Source: Methanosuratincola petrocarbonis (GTDB lineage Archaea; Thermoproteota; Methanomethylicia; Methanomethylicales; Methanomethylicaceae). Taken from it: 64,000 bases of DNA. The translations under genes were made by a program, and so were the position numbers. Below are positions 15,917-23,812 of this stretch, piece after piece. The stretch covers positions 1,474,195 through 1,538,194 of the forward strand of contig CP130488.1 of NCBI GenBank assembly GCA_030522375.1, read 5' to 3'. The notes under the pieces are model-generated. The model saw nothing but the letters and a program-made list of their open reading frames with translations. It was not told where the DNA came from and did not search any database. How positions within the stretch are numbered: position 1 is the stretch's first letter; each line of letters starts with the position of its first letter.

Positions 15917-16809
15917 ATTACCTCACCCGGTCTGACATTTCTGATGATTCCTTTCTTGTTCAAAATGCGCAAAGCGTTCTCCTCCGAGGCTACTGCCTTC
16001 ATCTCATCCCCATCAAGAATGACCATGGGCCTCAAACCCAGCTTGTCCCTTACCATCCCAAGCTCCGATTCTGTCGAGAATATGTACGAGAAAGGGCCGT
16101 CCAGGTCGTCAACCGATGCCTTCAGCGCTTCGTAGAGCGAGTCACCGCCCTTAAGCCGGTCGATTATGTAGTGCACAATGAGCTCCGAGTCGTTCTCGGT
16201 TTGGAATTTGACCCCCTTCTGCTCGAGCCTCTCCCTGGTCTTCCAGTAATTCGTTATCTGCCCGTTGTGGACCAGAGCAACATCCAAGTGGTCGAAGGAC
16301 TGGAACGGGTGGGCATGGAAGAGGTCGACGCAGCTCTCGGTCGAGAACCTCACATGCCCGATGCCATGGCTGCCCACAAAGCCACTCACATTAAAGTTCC
16401 TGTCGAGCTCCTCCACCGTGGCTGTATCCTTTATTATGTCCATCTTCCTGCCTATGCTAAGTACCTTCGAGAGTTCGGTGGCATTAATGTTCTTGACCAT
16501 CTGGGGCAAGTCTTTCTCCTGAGCCCTGACCGTGTACAGGTCGAAGCTGTACCCCCTTATGGAATTGAGCTTTATGTTCCTGATATCGCCGCCGGCGCTG
16601 GCTATCGCTGATGAGATCTTGCTCAACGCGCCTATCACGTCCTTAGTGAAGACCCTTATCATGAATTCGTCGCCCGGTAGCTCTTCGCTCCTGTAGAGGG
16701 CTACACCCGCAGAATCAAGCCCCCTGTGCTGCAGCCCCGCTAGCATTTGCGTCAGGTGGATGCCGACATCCCCTTTCCCGTTAAGCAATACGCCTGCTAT
16801 TCCGCACAC
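15898..16809 (-). CDS. Glutamate synthase glutaminase subunit (class II amidotransferase)
   Basis: The 303-residue protein begins with a GTG followed at once by Cys2, the N-terminal nucleophile of class II amidotransferases, in MCGIAGVLL. GLQHRGLDSAG, GIGHVRFST and LVHNGQITNY are the conserved glutamine-binding segments. Residues about 50-110 form an inserted region (IRVFTKDVIGALSKISSAIA and on) that looks like a small ACT-type domain and may respond to an effector. It lacks the phosphoribosyltransferase domain of PurF. The gene order and the overlap with the synthase subunit identify it as the ammonia-supplying half. A TATA box lies at 16861-16872. Confidence 0.85.
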   Translation of the reverse strand: MCGIAGVLLNGKGDVGIHLTQMLAGLQHRGLDSAGVALYRSEELPGDEFMIRVFTKDVIGALSKISSAIASAGGDIRNIKLNSIRGYSFDLYTVRAQEKDLPQMVKNINATELSKVLSIGRKMDIIKDTATVEELDRNFNVSGFVGSHGIGHVRFSTESCVDLFHAHPFQSFDHLDVALVHNGQITNYWKTRERLEQKGVKFQTENDSELIVHYIIDRLKGGDSLYEALKASVDDLDGPFSYIFSTESELGMVRDKLGLRPMVILDGDEMKAVASEENALRILNKKGIIRNVRPGEVICWKTV

Positions 16810-16860
16810 GATTCATACCCCTTGTTTTGAAGACGCTAAGCCTTTCCATTAACAGGTTCA

Positions 16861-16872
16861 AAAATATAAATG
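16861..16872 (-). promoter_or_regulatory. Probable TATA box for the glutamate synthase genes
   Basis: Read on the minus strand this is CATTTATATTTT, about 55 bases before the GTG start of the glutaminase subunit. It suggests the glutamate synthase pair can be transcribed separately from amt-glnK. Confidence 0.5.
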
Positions 16873-16935
16873 TTTTCTCAGCAATAGTCGTTTTTCCGCT
16901 AAAAAAATAGAAATTATTAGAGGAATGAGCCATGA

Positions 16936-17364
16936 TCAAGAGCCGCCCGCCTCGTTGGTTTTCTGATCCTCTGCCCTCCAGCCGCCTTGGTTCGGGACAT
17001 GTTTGCTCGAGTACCTGCTCCACCCGCCCACCGCATCGGGTCCGCGTTCGCCTGTCCTGATCCTTACGCATTCCTCCAAGGGCAGGATGAATATCTTGCC
17101 GTCCCCGATCTTGCCGGTTCTCGCTGCTTTGATTATCCCTTCGACAACCGTTTCCACGAAGTCATCGTTGACCGCAATCTCAAGCCGCAGCTTCGGCAAG
17201 AGGTAGACGTCTTTCTTCACCCCCCTATAGCTCTCGACGTATCCCTTTGTCTCGCCGCACCCCTTTGCCTTGGTCACGCTCATCCTGAATACTTCTCTGG
17301 AGTCCAGCTCCCTCTTCACGTCCTCGAGTTTTTCAGGCTTTATGTATGCTATCACCAGTTTCAT
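16936..17364 (-). CDS. glnK: PII nitrogen regulatory protein GlnK
   Basis: The first 110 residues of this 142-residue protein follow the PII fold. It starts MKLVIAYIKPEKLEDVK and has a T-loop region with ESYRGVKKDVYLLPK, where the tyrosine matches the regulatory Tyr position. The B-loop AARTGKIGDGKIFI follows, then the C-loop VRIRTGERG. The last 30 residues are a hydrophilic extension beyond the usual 112-residue PII length. GlnK reads ATP/ADP and 2-oxoglutarate and plugs the ammonium channel. The amt gene is 11 bases upstream on the same strand, the standard pair. Confidence 0.93.
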   Translation of the reverse strand: MKLVIAYIKPEKLEDVKRELDSREVFRMSVTKAKGCGETKGYVESYRGVKKDVYLLPKLRLEIAVNDDFVETVVEGIIKAARTGKIGDGKIFILPLEECVRIRTGERGPDAVGGWSRYSSKHVPNQGGWRAEDQKTNEAGGS

Positions 17365-17375
17365 GCCATGTCACC

Positions 17376-18704
17376 TCACGATGGAACTTCAAAGTCCGGA
17401 TACGCGCTCATGCCGTGCTCAGAGACGTCTAGACCTATCGTCTCTTCCTCCTCGCTAACCCTCAATCCTATTGCATAGTCAATGGCCTTGAAAGCCAAGT
17501 AAGACGTGACGAAGACAAATGCGAATATCGCACCGACGCCTGCAAGTTGGATGACCAGCTGTGAATACCCTCCGCCAAACAGAAGCCCGCTCACACCGCC
17601 TGAGAATGAGCTGTCGGCGAAGAGGCCGACCGCAAGCGTTCCGAAAGCTCCGCCAACTCCGTGAACAGATACCGCTCCAACTGGGTCGTCGACCTTCAGG
17701 ACCTTGTCTATGAACTCGACTGAGAATACTACGAGGATCCCAGCAATGCCACCAATTACCATTGCGGCCCCGGGGCTCACGCTGGCGCACCCTGCAGTTA
17801 TTGCAACAAGCCCCGCAAGGAGCCCGTTTATGGTCATGCCGACGTCGGGCTTCCCGATATGGACCCAAGCAGTAACCATTGCCGCCAGGGCGCCGGCTGC
17901 CGCTGCGATATTAGTGGTTATTGCTATGGTGGCGATGCTCGGAACCGTTGCAGCCGCAGTGCTCCCTGGGTTGAAGCCAAACCACCCGAACCAGAGCACC
18001 AGCGCCCCGATTGTGGAAAGCGAGATGTTGTGCCCTGGTATCAGGTTGACCTTGCCGTCAGCGTACTTGCCGATCCTGGGGCCTAGCACAATGGCACCGG
18101 CGAGTGCAGCCGCACCGCCAGTGAGGTGGACCACCGCGGAACCCGCAAAGTCGATCATCCCTATGCTCGCGAGCCACCCCCCGCCCCATACCCAGTGCGC
18201 CACGAGCGGGTATGTTAGGGTGAGTATCGTCACGGTGAATATTATGTAACCGATGAACTTTATCCTCTCGCCGACCGCTCCCGAGACTATTGTAGCCGCA
18301 GTTGCTGCGAACATGATTTGGAACAGGAAGTAGGCATAAGAGGTGACGTTCGTGTTGGGCCATATGTCTAACGCATTGAGTTGTCCCAGCATTGCCAGCT
18401 CGGTCGGGTTTCCCAGGAACCCAAGGATGTCCGTCCCGAATGCGAGGCTGAACCCAACAATGAAGAATGCCATCCCTCCGATCGCGGGTGTCACCAGGTT
18501 CTTCATGCAAATGTTGCTGGTGTTCTTGGCCCTCTGCATGCCGCTCTCCAACATCGCGAAGCCGAGATTCATGAAGAAGACAAGAAAGGCGGCAACAAGT
18601 ATCCAGGTCGTGTCTATAGCATTCTCTATCCCGTACGTCGCCGAAAGCGCCCCACTCTGAACGCTCGAGTAAATTGGTGCCGTAATGGCATACACTATGT
18701 TCAT
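17376..18704 (-). CDS. amt: Ammonium transporter Amt
   Basis: The 442-residue protein has about eleven membrane segments and family marks: GFAMLESGMQRAKN in the first helices, a WVWGGGWLA segment, DFAGSAVVHLTGG with the pore-lining His region, and HGVGGAFGTLA near residue 340. The ATG at 18704 is chosen over a TTG two codons earlier because a GGAG Shine-Dalgarno sits at 18711-18714 with a 6-base spacer. It conducts ammonium or ammonia across the cell membrane and is probably gated by GlnK. The AT-rich region upstream, shared with a divergent regulator, holds the likely control sites. Confidence 0.95.
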   Translation of the reverse strand: MNIVYAITAPIYSSVQSGALSATYGIENAIDTTWILVAAFLVFFMNLGFAMLESGMQRAKNTSNICMKNLVTPAIGGMAFFIVGFSLAFGTDILGFLGNPTELAMLGQLNALDIWPNTNVTSYAYFLFQIMFAATAATIVSGAVGERIKFIGYIIFTVTILTLTYPLVAHWVWGGGWLASIGMIDFAGSAVVHLTGGAAALAGAIVLGPRIGKYADGKVNLIPGHNISLSTIGALVLWFGWFGFNPGSTAAATVPSIATIAITTNIAAAAGALAAMVTAWVHIGKPDVGMTINGLLAGLVAITAGCASVSPGAAMVIGGIAGILVVFSVEFIDKVLKVDDPVGAVSVHGVGGAFGTLAVGLFADSSFSGGVSGLLFGGGYSQLVIQLAGVGAIFAFVFVTSYLAFKAIDYAIGLRVSEEEETIGLDVSEHGMSAYPDFEVPS

Positions 18705-18793
18705 ATCCAACTCCTCTTATTATACAAAATAGCAATAGTTCTAGGAATGATATAAAAAATTATTTATTAAAATATTGGATCCGGTAATAAAAA

Positions 18794-18810
18794 TTCATAT
18801 TTTTTATGAA
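18794..18810. promoter_or_regulatory. Candidate operator palindrome TTCATA-N5-TATGAA
   Basis: A 6-bp inverted repeat with a 5-base T spacer lies in the AT-rich gap between divergent amt and the ribbon-helix-helix gene, just upstream of the regulator's TATA box. The size suits a dimeric DNA-binding protein. The link to the neighbouring regulator is inferred from position. Confidence 0.4.
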
Positions 18811-18821
18811 AATGTAATAAA

Positions 18822-18829
18822 ATATTTAT
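18822..18829 (+). promoter_or_regulatory. TATA box for the ribbon-helix-helix regulator
   Basis: ATATTTAT is centred 27 bases before the ATG at 18853, the spacing expected for a leaderless archaeal transcript. It supports that start over the ORF's earlier ATG at 18775. Confidence 0.6.
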
Positions 18830-18852
18830 CTGACCCGCCCGTCTTTTTTGGT

Positions 18853-19380
18853 ATGAGCGTGCCAAGACGCACAAGCATTGCGCTCGACCCCGAGTCCGAA
18901 CGGATCTTCCAAGAATTGACGTCAGGCGGAGAGTCCCAAAGCAATGTGATAAGAAGAGCCCTGCGCCTTTATTACGAATTCAGAAGCCTAGATAGGAAGG
19001 ACCTGGATCGCCTGAGGATATATTGGGAGATGCTCCAAAGCGGCGAACATGTCGTGCTGGACCTCGACCATTTGTTGGTATTGCTGAAGATCGCCGAAGG
19101 ATCAGAAGCCCCCTCCAAGTGGCTTGAGTCGCACAAGGCGGTCGCGGCAAACCACGCCGAGCAGTTCCGCGGGATGGACATCGACCAGATACTTGCACGG
19201 CTCGAGGCTTGCAACTTCTTCAGGATGTCCATGAGTCAGGATGGCTACATCTTGGTCTTCGGCTCCCCTGAAATCAAGCGCTTCATAAGGACCTTCCTGG
19301 AGGAGATCCTGAGGGGCATGAACAGGCGGTTCGAGGTAAAAGAGGACTTGACAAAGCTCAGGCTGAAATTGTTCCCATGA
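18853..19380 (+). CDS. Ribbon-helix-helix regulator with unknown C-terminal domain
   Basis: The 175-residue protein opens with a typical CopG/Arc-like ribbon-helix-helix: a beta strand RRTSIALD, then helices SERIFQELTSGG and SQSNVIRRALRLYYEF. The remaining 125 residues form an alpha/beta domain that I do not recognise; it may sense a ligand or assemble the protein. It is divergent from amt across a 148-base AT-rich spacer with a palindrome, so control of ammonium uptake or of itself is a fair guess. The leucine/coenzyme B-type genes start 71 bases downstream and are another possible target. Confidence 0.7.
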   Translation: MSVPRRTSIALDPESERIFQELTSGGESQSNVIRRALRLYYEFRSLDRKDLDRLRIYWEMLQSGEHVVLDLDHLLVLLKIAEGSEAPSKWLESHKAVAANHAEQFRGMDIDQILARLEACNFFRMSMSQDGYILVFGSPEIKRFIRTFLEEILRGMNRRFEVKEDLTKLRLKLFP

Positions 19381-19451
19381 AGATAGTCTTCTTTCCCATC
19401 GTCCTGATAAACAAATAAAAATATTCGATTGGTGATAAGAAGGCAAGGACT

Positions 19452-20708
19452 GTGGTTATGGCTATGGCGAGCACAGCGGTAGAGAAGATCATATCCGACA
19501 AGGTCGGCAGGGCGGTCTCAGCAGGCGAGTTCGTTGAATGCCCCGTCGACTTTGCCTACTGCCACGACGGCACAGGCGTCCTGGTAATAGACGCGCTGAA
19601 GCGGATGGGCGTCGAAAGGATAAGGGATCCAGACAGCTTTAGCATCGTCTTCGACCATTCAGTCCCGCCGTACAGCGACCAGGCTGCGACCCTGCAGGCC
19701 AGGGTTAGGAAGTTCGCAAGGGAGCAGGGGCTGAAGAAATTCCACGACATGGGGGAGGGGATATGCCATGAGGTCGTGCCTGAGAAAGGGTATGTGGCGC
19801 CTGGGATGGTCGTCTTCGGGGCCGACTCGCACACCTGCACGCTCGGGAGCTTCGGCCTCTTCTCCACTGGGGTTGGCGCCACCGATCTGGCCTTCATACT
19901 CGCGACTGGCAAGACGTGGATGAAGGTGCCTGAGACGATCAGGGTCGAGTGCGGGGGCGTCCTCCGCGAGATGGTCTCCTCAAAGGACCTAATCCTTGAG
20001 ATCACGCGGATAATCGGGACCGACGGCGCTACCTACAAGGCGCTCGAGTTTGCGGGCGAGGCGGTACGGACGATGTCCCAGTCGTCAAGGATGACCATGT
20101 CCAATATGGCGGTCGAGATGGGGGCGAAGACCGGCTTCATAGAGGCTGACGAGAAGACCGTAGCCTTCCTCGGGAGGGACGGGAAGCGTTTCAGCTCGGA
20201 CCGGGGTGCATTCCATGATCTGATAGAGGTCGATGCCGGGTCGCTGGAGCCTTGCGTGGCTTGCCCCGGCAGCGTCGCTAACGTAAAGCCCGTCAGAGAG
20301 GTCGAGGGCGCCCATGTCGACCAGGCTTTCCTGGGCTCGTGCACAAACGGGAGGTACGAGGACCTATATGAGGCAGCCAGGATACTGAAGGGCAGGAAGG
20401 TCCACCAGGACACGCGGATGATAGTAGTCCCGGCGTCCAAGGAAGTCCACATGAAGGCGCAGAAGGATGGGCTCCTCGACATCTTCCTGGAGGCGGGGGC
20501 GATCATAGGCGTCACCGGCTGCGGCCCCTGCCTGGGTGTCCACATGGGGGTCATCGGGGAGAACGAGGTCGCCGTCTCCACGTCGAACCGGAACTTCATA
20601 GGCAGGATGGGCGCCAGGAGCTCGTCGGTCTACCTGGCTTCGCCTCAGACCGTGGCTGCGTCCGCGGTGGAGGGCAAGATCACTGACCCGAGGAGGTTCC
20701 TTAGATGA
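19452..20708 (+). CDS. Homoaconitase / isopropylmalate isomerase large subunit
   Basis: The 418-residue protein is an aconitase-family large subunit of the archaeal LeuC/HacA/AksD type. It has ADSHTCTLG (about 125), FLGSCTNGRYEDL (about 295) and TGCGPCLG (about 360), which supply three cysteines for the [4Fe-4S] cluster. It dehydrates and rehydrates a 2-hydroxyacid with the small subunit encoded right after it (4-base overlap). The small subunit carries the Arg tied to homoaconitase specificity, so the homocitrate series is favoured over isopropylmalate. A GTG at 19452 and ATGs at 19458 and 19464 are all possible starts. Confidence 0.8.
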   Translation: MVMAMASTAVEKIISDKVGRAVSAGEFVECPVDFAYCHDGTGVLVIDALKRMGVERIRDPDSFSIVFDHSVPPYSDQAATLQARVRKFAREQGLKKFHDMGEGICHEVVPEKGYVAPGMVVFGADSHTCTLGSFGLFSTGVGATDLAFILATGKTWMKVPETIRVECGGVLREMVSSKDLILEITRIIGTDGATYKALEFAGEAVRTMSQSSRMTMSNMAVEMGAKTGFIEADEKTVAFLGRDGKRFSSDRGAFHDLIEVDAGSLEPCVACPGSVANVKPVREVEGAHVDQAFLGSCTNGRYEDLYEAARILKGRKVHQDTRMIVVPASKEVHMKAQKDGLLDIFLEAGAIIGVTGCGPCLGVHMGVIGENEVAVSTSNRNFIGRMGARSSSVYLASPQTVAASAVEGKITDPRRFLR

Positions 20709-21199
20709 TAAGGGGAAGGGTTTGGAAGTTCGGGGACGACATCGACACCGATGTGATAATCCCTGCCAAGTACTTAAGATCAGTCGACCAGTCCGTCTGG
20801 CCGAAGCACGTGCTGGAGGGGGTCGACCCTGAGTTCAGCTCCAAGGTCAAGCCTGGGGACATAATAGTGGCTGGGAAGAACTTCGGGTGCGGATCCAGCA
20901 GGGAGCAGGCTGCTTTGGCGATAAAGTGGGCCGGCGTGGCTGCTGTCGTGGCAGAGAGCTTCGCAAGGATCTTCTTCAGGAACGCGATAAACAACGGTTT
21001 GCTACTTGTAGAGGCGAAGGGGATCAGCAGGATGGTCGAGGAGGGGGACGTGATAGAGATAGACCTCGACAGGGGGATCGTGAAGACCCCTAAAGGCGAG
21101 GCCAAGTCCGCGTCGCTGCCCCCGTTCCTGCAGGAGATACTGAGGTGCGGCGGGCTAGTCGAGTACTACAAAGCGCAAGTAAAGCGGGAGCAGAAGTGA
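20705..21199 (+). CDS. Homoaconitase-like small subunit (AksE/LeuD family)
   Basis: The 164-residue protein has the swivel-domain marks FGDDIDTDVIIP (residues 9-20) and FGCGSSREQA. The specificity loop reads YLRS at residues 23-26. In the studied Methanocaldococcus jannaschii pair, homoaconitase has Arg-Thr at this loop and isopropylmalate isomerase has Val-Tyr, so Arg25 points to substrates with a second carboxylate. It is flanked on both sides by overlapping genes: the large subunit before it, and a TPP enzyme whose ATG shares its stop. The specificity call is inference from one loop. Confidence 0.8.
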   Translation: MIRGRVWKFGDDIDTDVIIPAKYLRSVDQSVWPKHVLEGVDPEFSSKVKPGDIIVAGKNFGCGSSREQAALAIKWAGVAAVVAESFARIFFRNAINNGLLLVEAKGISRMVEEGDVIEIDLDRGIVKTPKGEAKSASLPPFLQEILRCGGLVEYYKAQVKREQK

Positions 21200-22782
21200 T
21201 GGGTTTGGGGAGGGATCTGAACACATCCCAGGTGGTCGTGAACGCCCTCAATAGGTTCGGGGCGCGCGTGGCTTTCGGCATGCCCGGGATGTGGTCTCTC
21301 CCCCTCTACGACGCACTGCTCGAGTCTGGGGTAAGGCACATCCTGGTCCGCCACGAGCAGAATGCTGCCTATGCTGCCGACGGGTACGCAAGGGTGTCCG
21401 GGGGCTTCGGCCTCTGCATCGCGACAGCGGGCCCTGGCGCAGTGAACGCCGCAGCTGGGGCTGCCGCCGCCTACAAGGACCACTCGCCGGTTATAGTCGT
21501 CACTGGGCACGTCCCCAAGGGCGAGATTGGGCGAGGCTGGGTCGAGGATATCGATCTCCAGGCAATCTTCCGGCCCGTCACCAAGTCGTCCGTGCTCATC
21601 GAGGACCCTGCGGCTACTTACGACCTCGTCGCAGAGGCGTACCGCACGTCCATGGAGGGGTGCCCTGGGCCTGTCCACATCGCGCTGCCCGGCGACGTCC
21701 AGAGGATGCCATCTTCCGAGAAGGGGTATTTGCCCCAAATATCGAGATGCGAGCCCGACCCGGCTGAGCTCTCTTCGGTCTTGGGCGAGATCTCGAGATC
21801 AAGGGCACCGCTGATCCTGGTCGGCAGGGGCGCGGTGCTTTCAGGCTGCCAAAAAGGGATCCTGGCTCTCTCGTCAGCGATAGGCGCCCCTATCGTCTCC
21901 TCCTACATGGGGAGGGGGGCTGTGCCGGAGGACGCGCCGCAAGTACTGGGCCCGGTGGGGAGGAGGGGCCTCGAGGTTGCCAACAGGGCTCTCGAGGGGT
22001 GCGACCTGCTGATCTCGCTCGGCTGCAGGCTCACGAACATGACGATCGTTGGCCAGAAGCCGAGGTGCCAGGTGATCCAGGTCGACATAGAGCCCCGGAA
22101 CTTCTCCCCGCTCGCCTCATTGAGGGTGAGATCGGATGTCGGTGCCTTTGTCGAGGCATTACTGCCGAGGGTCAAGCCCATGTCGCGCCAGGTGTGGTCG
22201 CCTGGCGAAGACGCCCCTGCCGCTCCTGACGGGGTGGCAAAGGGATATGCCAAGGCGATCGCCGGGTTCAGGGATGCGATCTTCGCGGTGGATATCGGTC
22301 AGCACACAGTCTGGGCGATGCAGGCTATTCGGGTAACCAACCCCAGGGGCATCCTCTTCTCAGGGAACCTCTCGGCGATGGGCTTCTCAATCCCAGCTGC
22401 GATGGGCGCGAAGGTCGCTCTCCCGGATAGGCGGGTCATTGCGGTCGTGGGGGACGGCGGGTTCCAGATGGCAGCCCCTGAGCTCTCCACGATGAAGGAG
22501 AACGGAATAGCTGTCGCCATCTGCGTCTTCAACAACGCCACGCTCGGGCTGATCAGGCAGCTCCAGGAGTCCGTATACGGTAGGACAATCGGCGTCGACT
22601 ACACGTCGCCGCCTGACTACGTGAAGCTCGCCGAGGCGCACGGGGTCGATGCCACAAGGGCAAGCTCGCCGCAGGATGTCGTCGATGCGATAGAGAATGC
22701 GGACGGTCCCTTAGTGATCGATATTCCTGTGCCTAGGGGCGAGGGCATCCCGCTTTCGAAGTCCAGGCTGTCCGAGAAGTAG
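21199..22782 (+). CDS. TPP-dependent enzyme of the acetolactate synthase/decarboxylase family
   Basis: The 527-residue protein starts at the ATG overlapping the upstream stop. The catalytic Glu is in VRHEQNAAYAADGYAR (about residue 50), the central domain spans about 190-320, and the TPP-magnesium motif runs from VVGDGGFQM to FNNATLG (about 435-465). It is shorter than usual acetolactate synthase (550-590) and no IlvN regulatory gene is near. Acetolactate synthesis for branched-chain amino acids is the default call. Because it is translated with a homoaconitase-like pair and sits next to a methanogenesis marker gene, decarboxylation of a long 2-oxodicarboxylate such as 2-oxosuberate is an attractive alternative. 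Confidence 0.8.
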   Translation: MGLGRDLNTSQVVVNALNRFGARVAFGMPGMWSLPLYDALLESGVRHILVRHEQNAAYAADGYARVSGGFGLCIATAGPGAVNAAAGAAAAYKDHSPVIVVTGHVPKGEIGRGWVEDIDLQAIFRPVTKSSVLIEDPAATYDLVAEAYRTSMEGCPGPVHIALPGDVQRMPSSEKGYLPQISRCEPDPAELSSVLGEISRSRAPLILVGRGAVLSGCQKGILALSSAIGAPIVSSYMGRGAVPEDAPQVLGPVGRRGLEVANRALEGCDLLISLGCRLTNMTIVGQKPRCQVIQVDIEPRNFSPLASLRVRSDVGAFVEALLPRVKPMSRQVWSPGEDAPAAPDGVAKGYAKAIAGFRDAIFAVDIGQHTVWAMQAIRVTNPRGILFSGNLSAMGFSIPAAMGAKVALPDRRVIAVVGDGGFQMAAPELSTMKENGIAVAICVFNNATLGLIRQLQESVYGRTIGVDYTSPPDYVKLAEAHGVDATRASSPQDVVDAIENADGPLVIDIPVPRGEGIPLSKSRLSEK

Positions 22783-22793
22783 ATCGATAGGAA

Positions 22794-22801
22794 GTTTTTA
22801 T
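22794..22801 (+). promoter_or_regulatory. TATA box and flanking 8-bp inverted repeat before mmp11
   Basis: TTTTTATT is about 40 bases upstream of the ATG at 22838. It lies between the two arms of an exact inverted repeat, TAGATCGA at 22780-22787 and TCGATCTA at 22829-22836. The second arm touches the start codon. The repeat could be an operator or chance. Confidence 0.4.
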
Positions 22802-22837
22802 TCCAATGCAGAGAAGTTGATTTGTGGGTCGATCTAA

Positions 22838-23812
22838 ATGCCCGGCACCTTGGAAGAGCTGAAGAATGCTGTCTCCGGCAAGAGGTGGATCTCCCCCCAT
22901 GCCAGGGTAATCGCGGTCGTGGACGAGAGGTCCGGCGTTGCGGAGATCATAGAGGACCACGCCAGGGGGGTTTGCCTTGGCGGGTCTGCCTGGTCGCTCT
23001 ACCACTACACTAGGAACAGCAAGGGGGTCTTCTGGTCCAAGAGGGAGGGTCCGAGGCTGTTTTACAAGCTGCGTCTCTCGAGCCCAGGGTCGGAGGCTCC
23101 TTCTGGTCTGCAGGCGAGCTACCGCCCTGCCTCAATCGAGTCTGTTGAGTTAGACGGCGAACTGGTCAGGATAACCTACTCAGGTCTCGCCGGGGCGGGG
23201 GTGGCTGCGCTGAGCAGGGGCCTGGCTGAGGGAGTGATCGACACGGACGTGAAGGACTGGGGAGGCGGCAAGAAGGTCGGCAGGGCGACGATCACCGTAA
23301 GGAGGAAGGAGAAGCTCATCATCGGGGTGGACGACACAGACAGGTCGGACGAGGGGGCCACCTGGTCCCTGGTGAACGAGCTGGCGCTCGAGCTGTGCAG
23401 GAGGCTTCCAGGCGTCGACTACCTCGAGCACGCGATCGTCCAGCTCTACCCGCAGAACCCCCACAAGACACAGAACTGCGTAGCTGTCTCGGTTTCCTTC
23501 GCAGTCCCGCCAGGGCTCGTCGAGAAGGCAGTAGAGGAGTTTTCCTCCTCCCTCCGGTCTAACACCTTCTCGAAGGAGACTGGCATGGCTTACCTCCGGG
23601 GAGTGCAGATCCCGGATCCGGCGACGGAATTCGCGAAGAGGGCGAAAGTGGGGATGGTCTCGGTTGAGGAGGCGGAAGCTGCAGCCGCCTCCAGCGGGAT
23701 AAGCCTTATCCGGGTGACCGGCAGCCGCGGGCTCATCGGGGCTGTGGCATCCATCCCCTTCGTCGAGCTGCCAGATGAGGCTGTGAGGCTGCCTGGCGAT
23801 GGCGGAGTTTGA
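22838..23812 (+). CDS. Methanogenesis marker protein 11-like (TiaS-related)
   Basis: The 324-residue protein has a GVDDTDRSDEGATW motif near residue 170. This GxDDTD box is shared by TiaS, the agmatidine synthase, and by methanogenesis marker protein 11. The N-terminal 110 residues, with SAWSLYHYTRNSKGVFWSK, and the lack of the TiaS zinc ribbon and OB domain favour the marker 11 family. The function of that family is unknown to me; the motif suggests an ATP-using phosphotransfer step. It overlaps a GMC oxidoreductase by 14 bases and follows the TPP enzyme. Together with MtxX it is the main evidence for a methanogen-type background. Confidence 0.72.
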   Translation: MPGTLEELKNAVSGKRWISPHARVIAVVDERSGVAEIIEDHARGVCLGGSAWSLYHYTRNSKGVFWSKREGPRLFYKLRLSSPGSEAPSGLQASYRPASIESVELDGELVRITYSGLAGAGVAALSRGLAEGVIDTDVKDWGGGKKVGRATITVRRKEKLIIGVDDTDRSDEGATWSLVNELALELCRRLPGVDYLEHAIVQLYPQNPHKTQNCVAVSVSFAVPPGLVEKAVEEFSSSLRSNTFSKETGMAYLRGVQIPDPATEFAKRAKVGMVSVEEAEAAAASSGISLIRVTGSRGLIGAVASIPFVELPDEAVRLPGDGGV

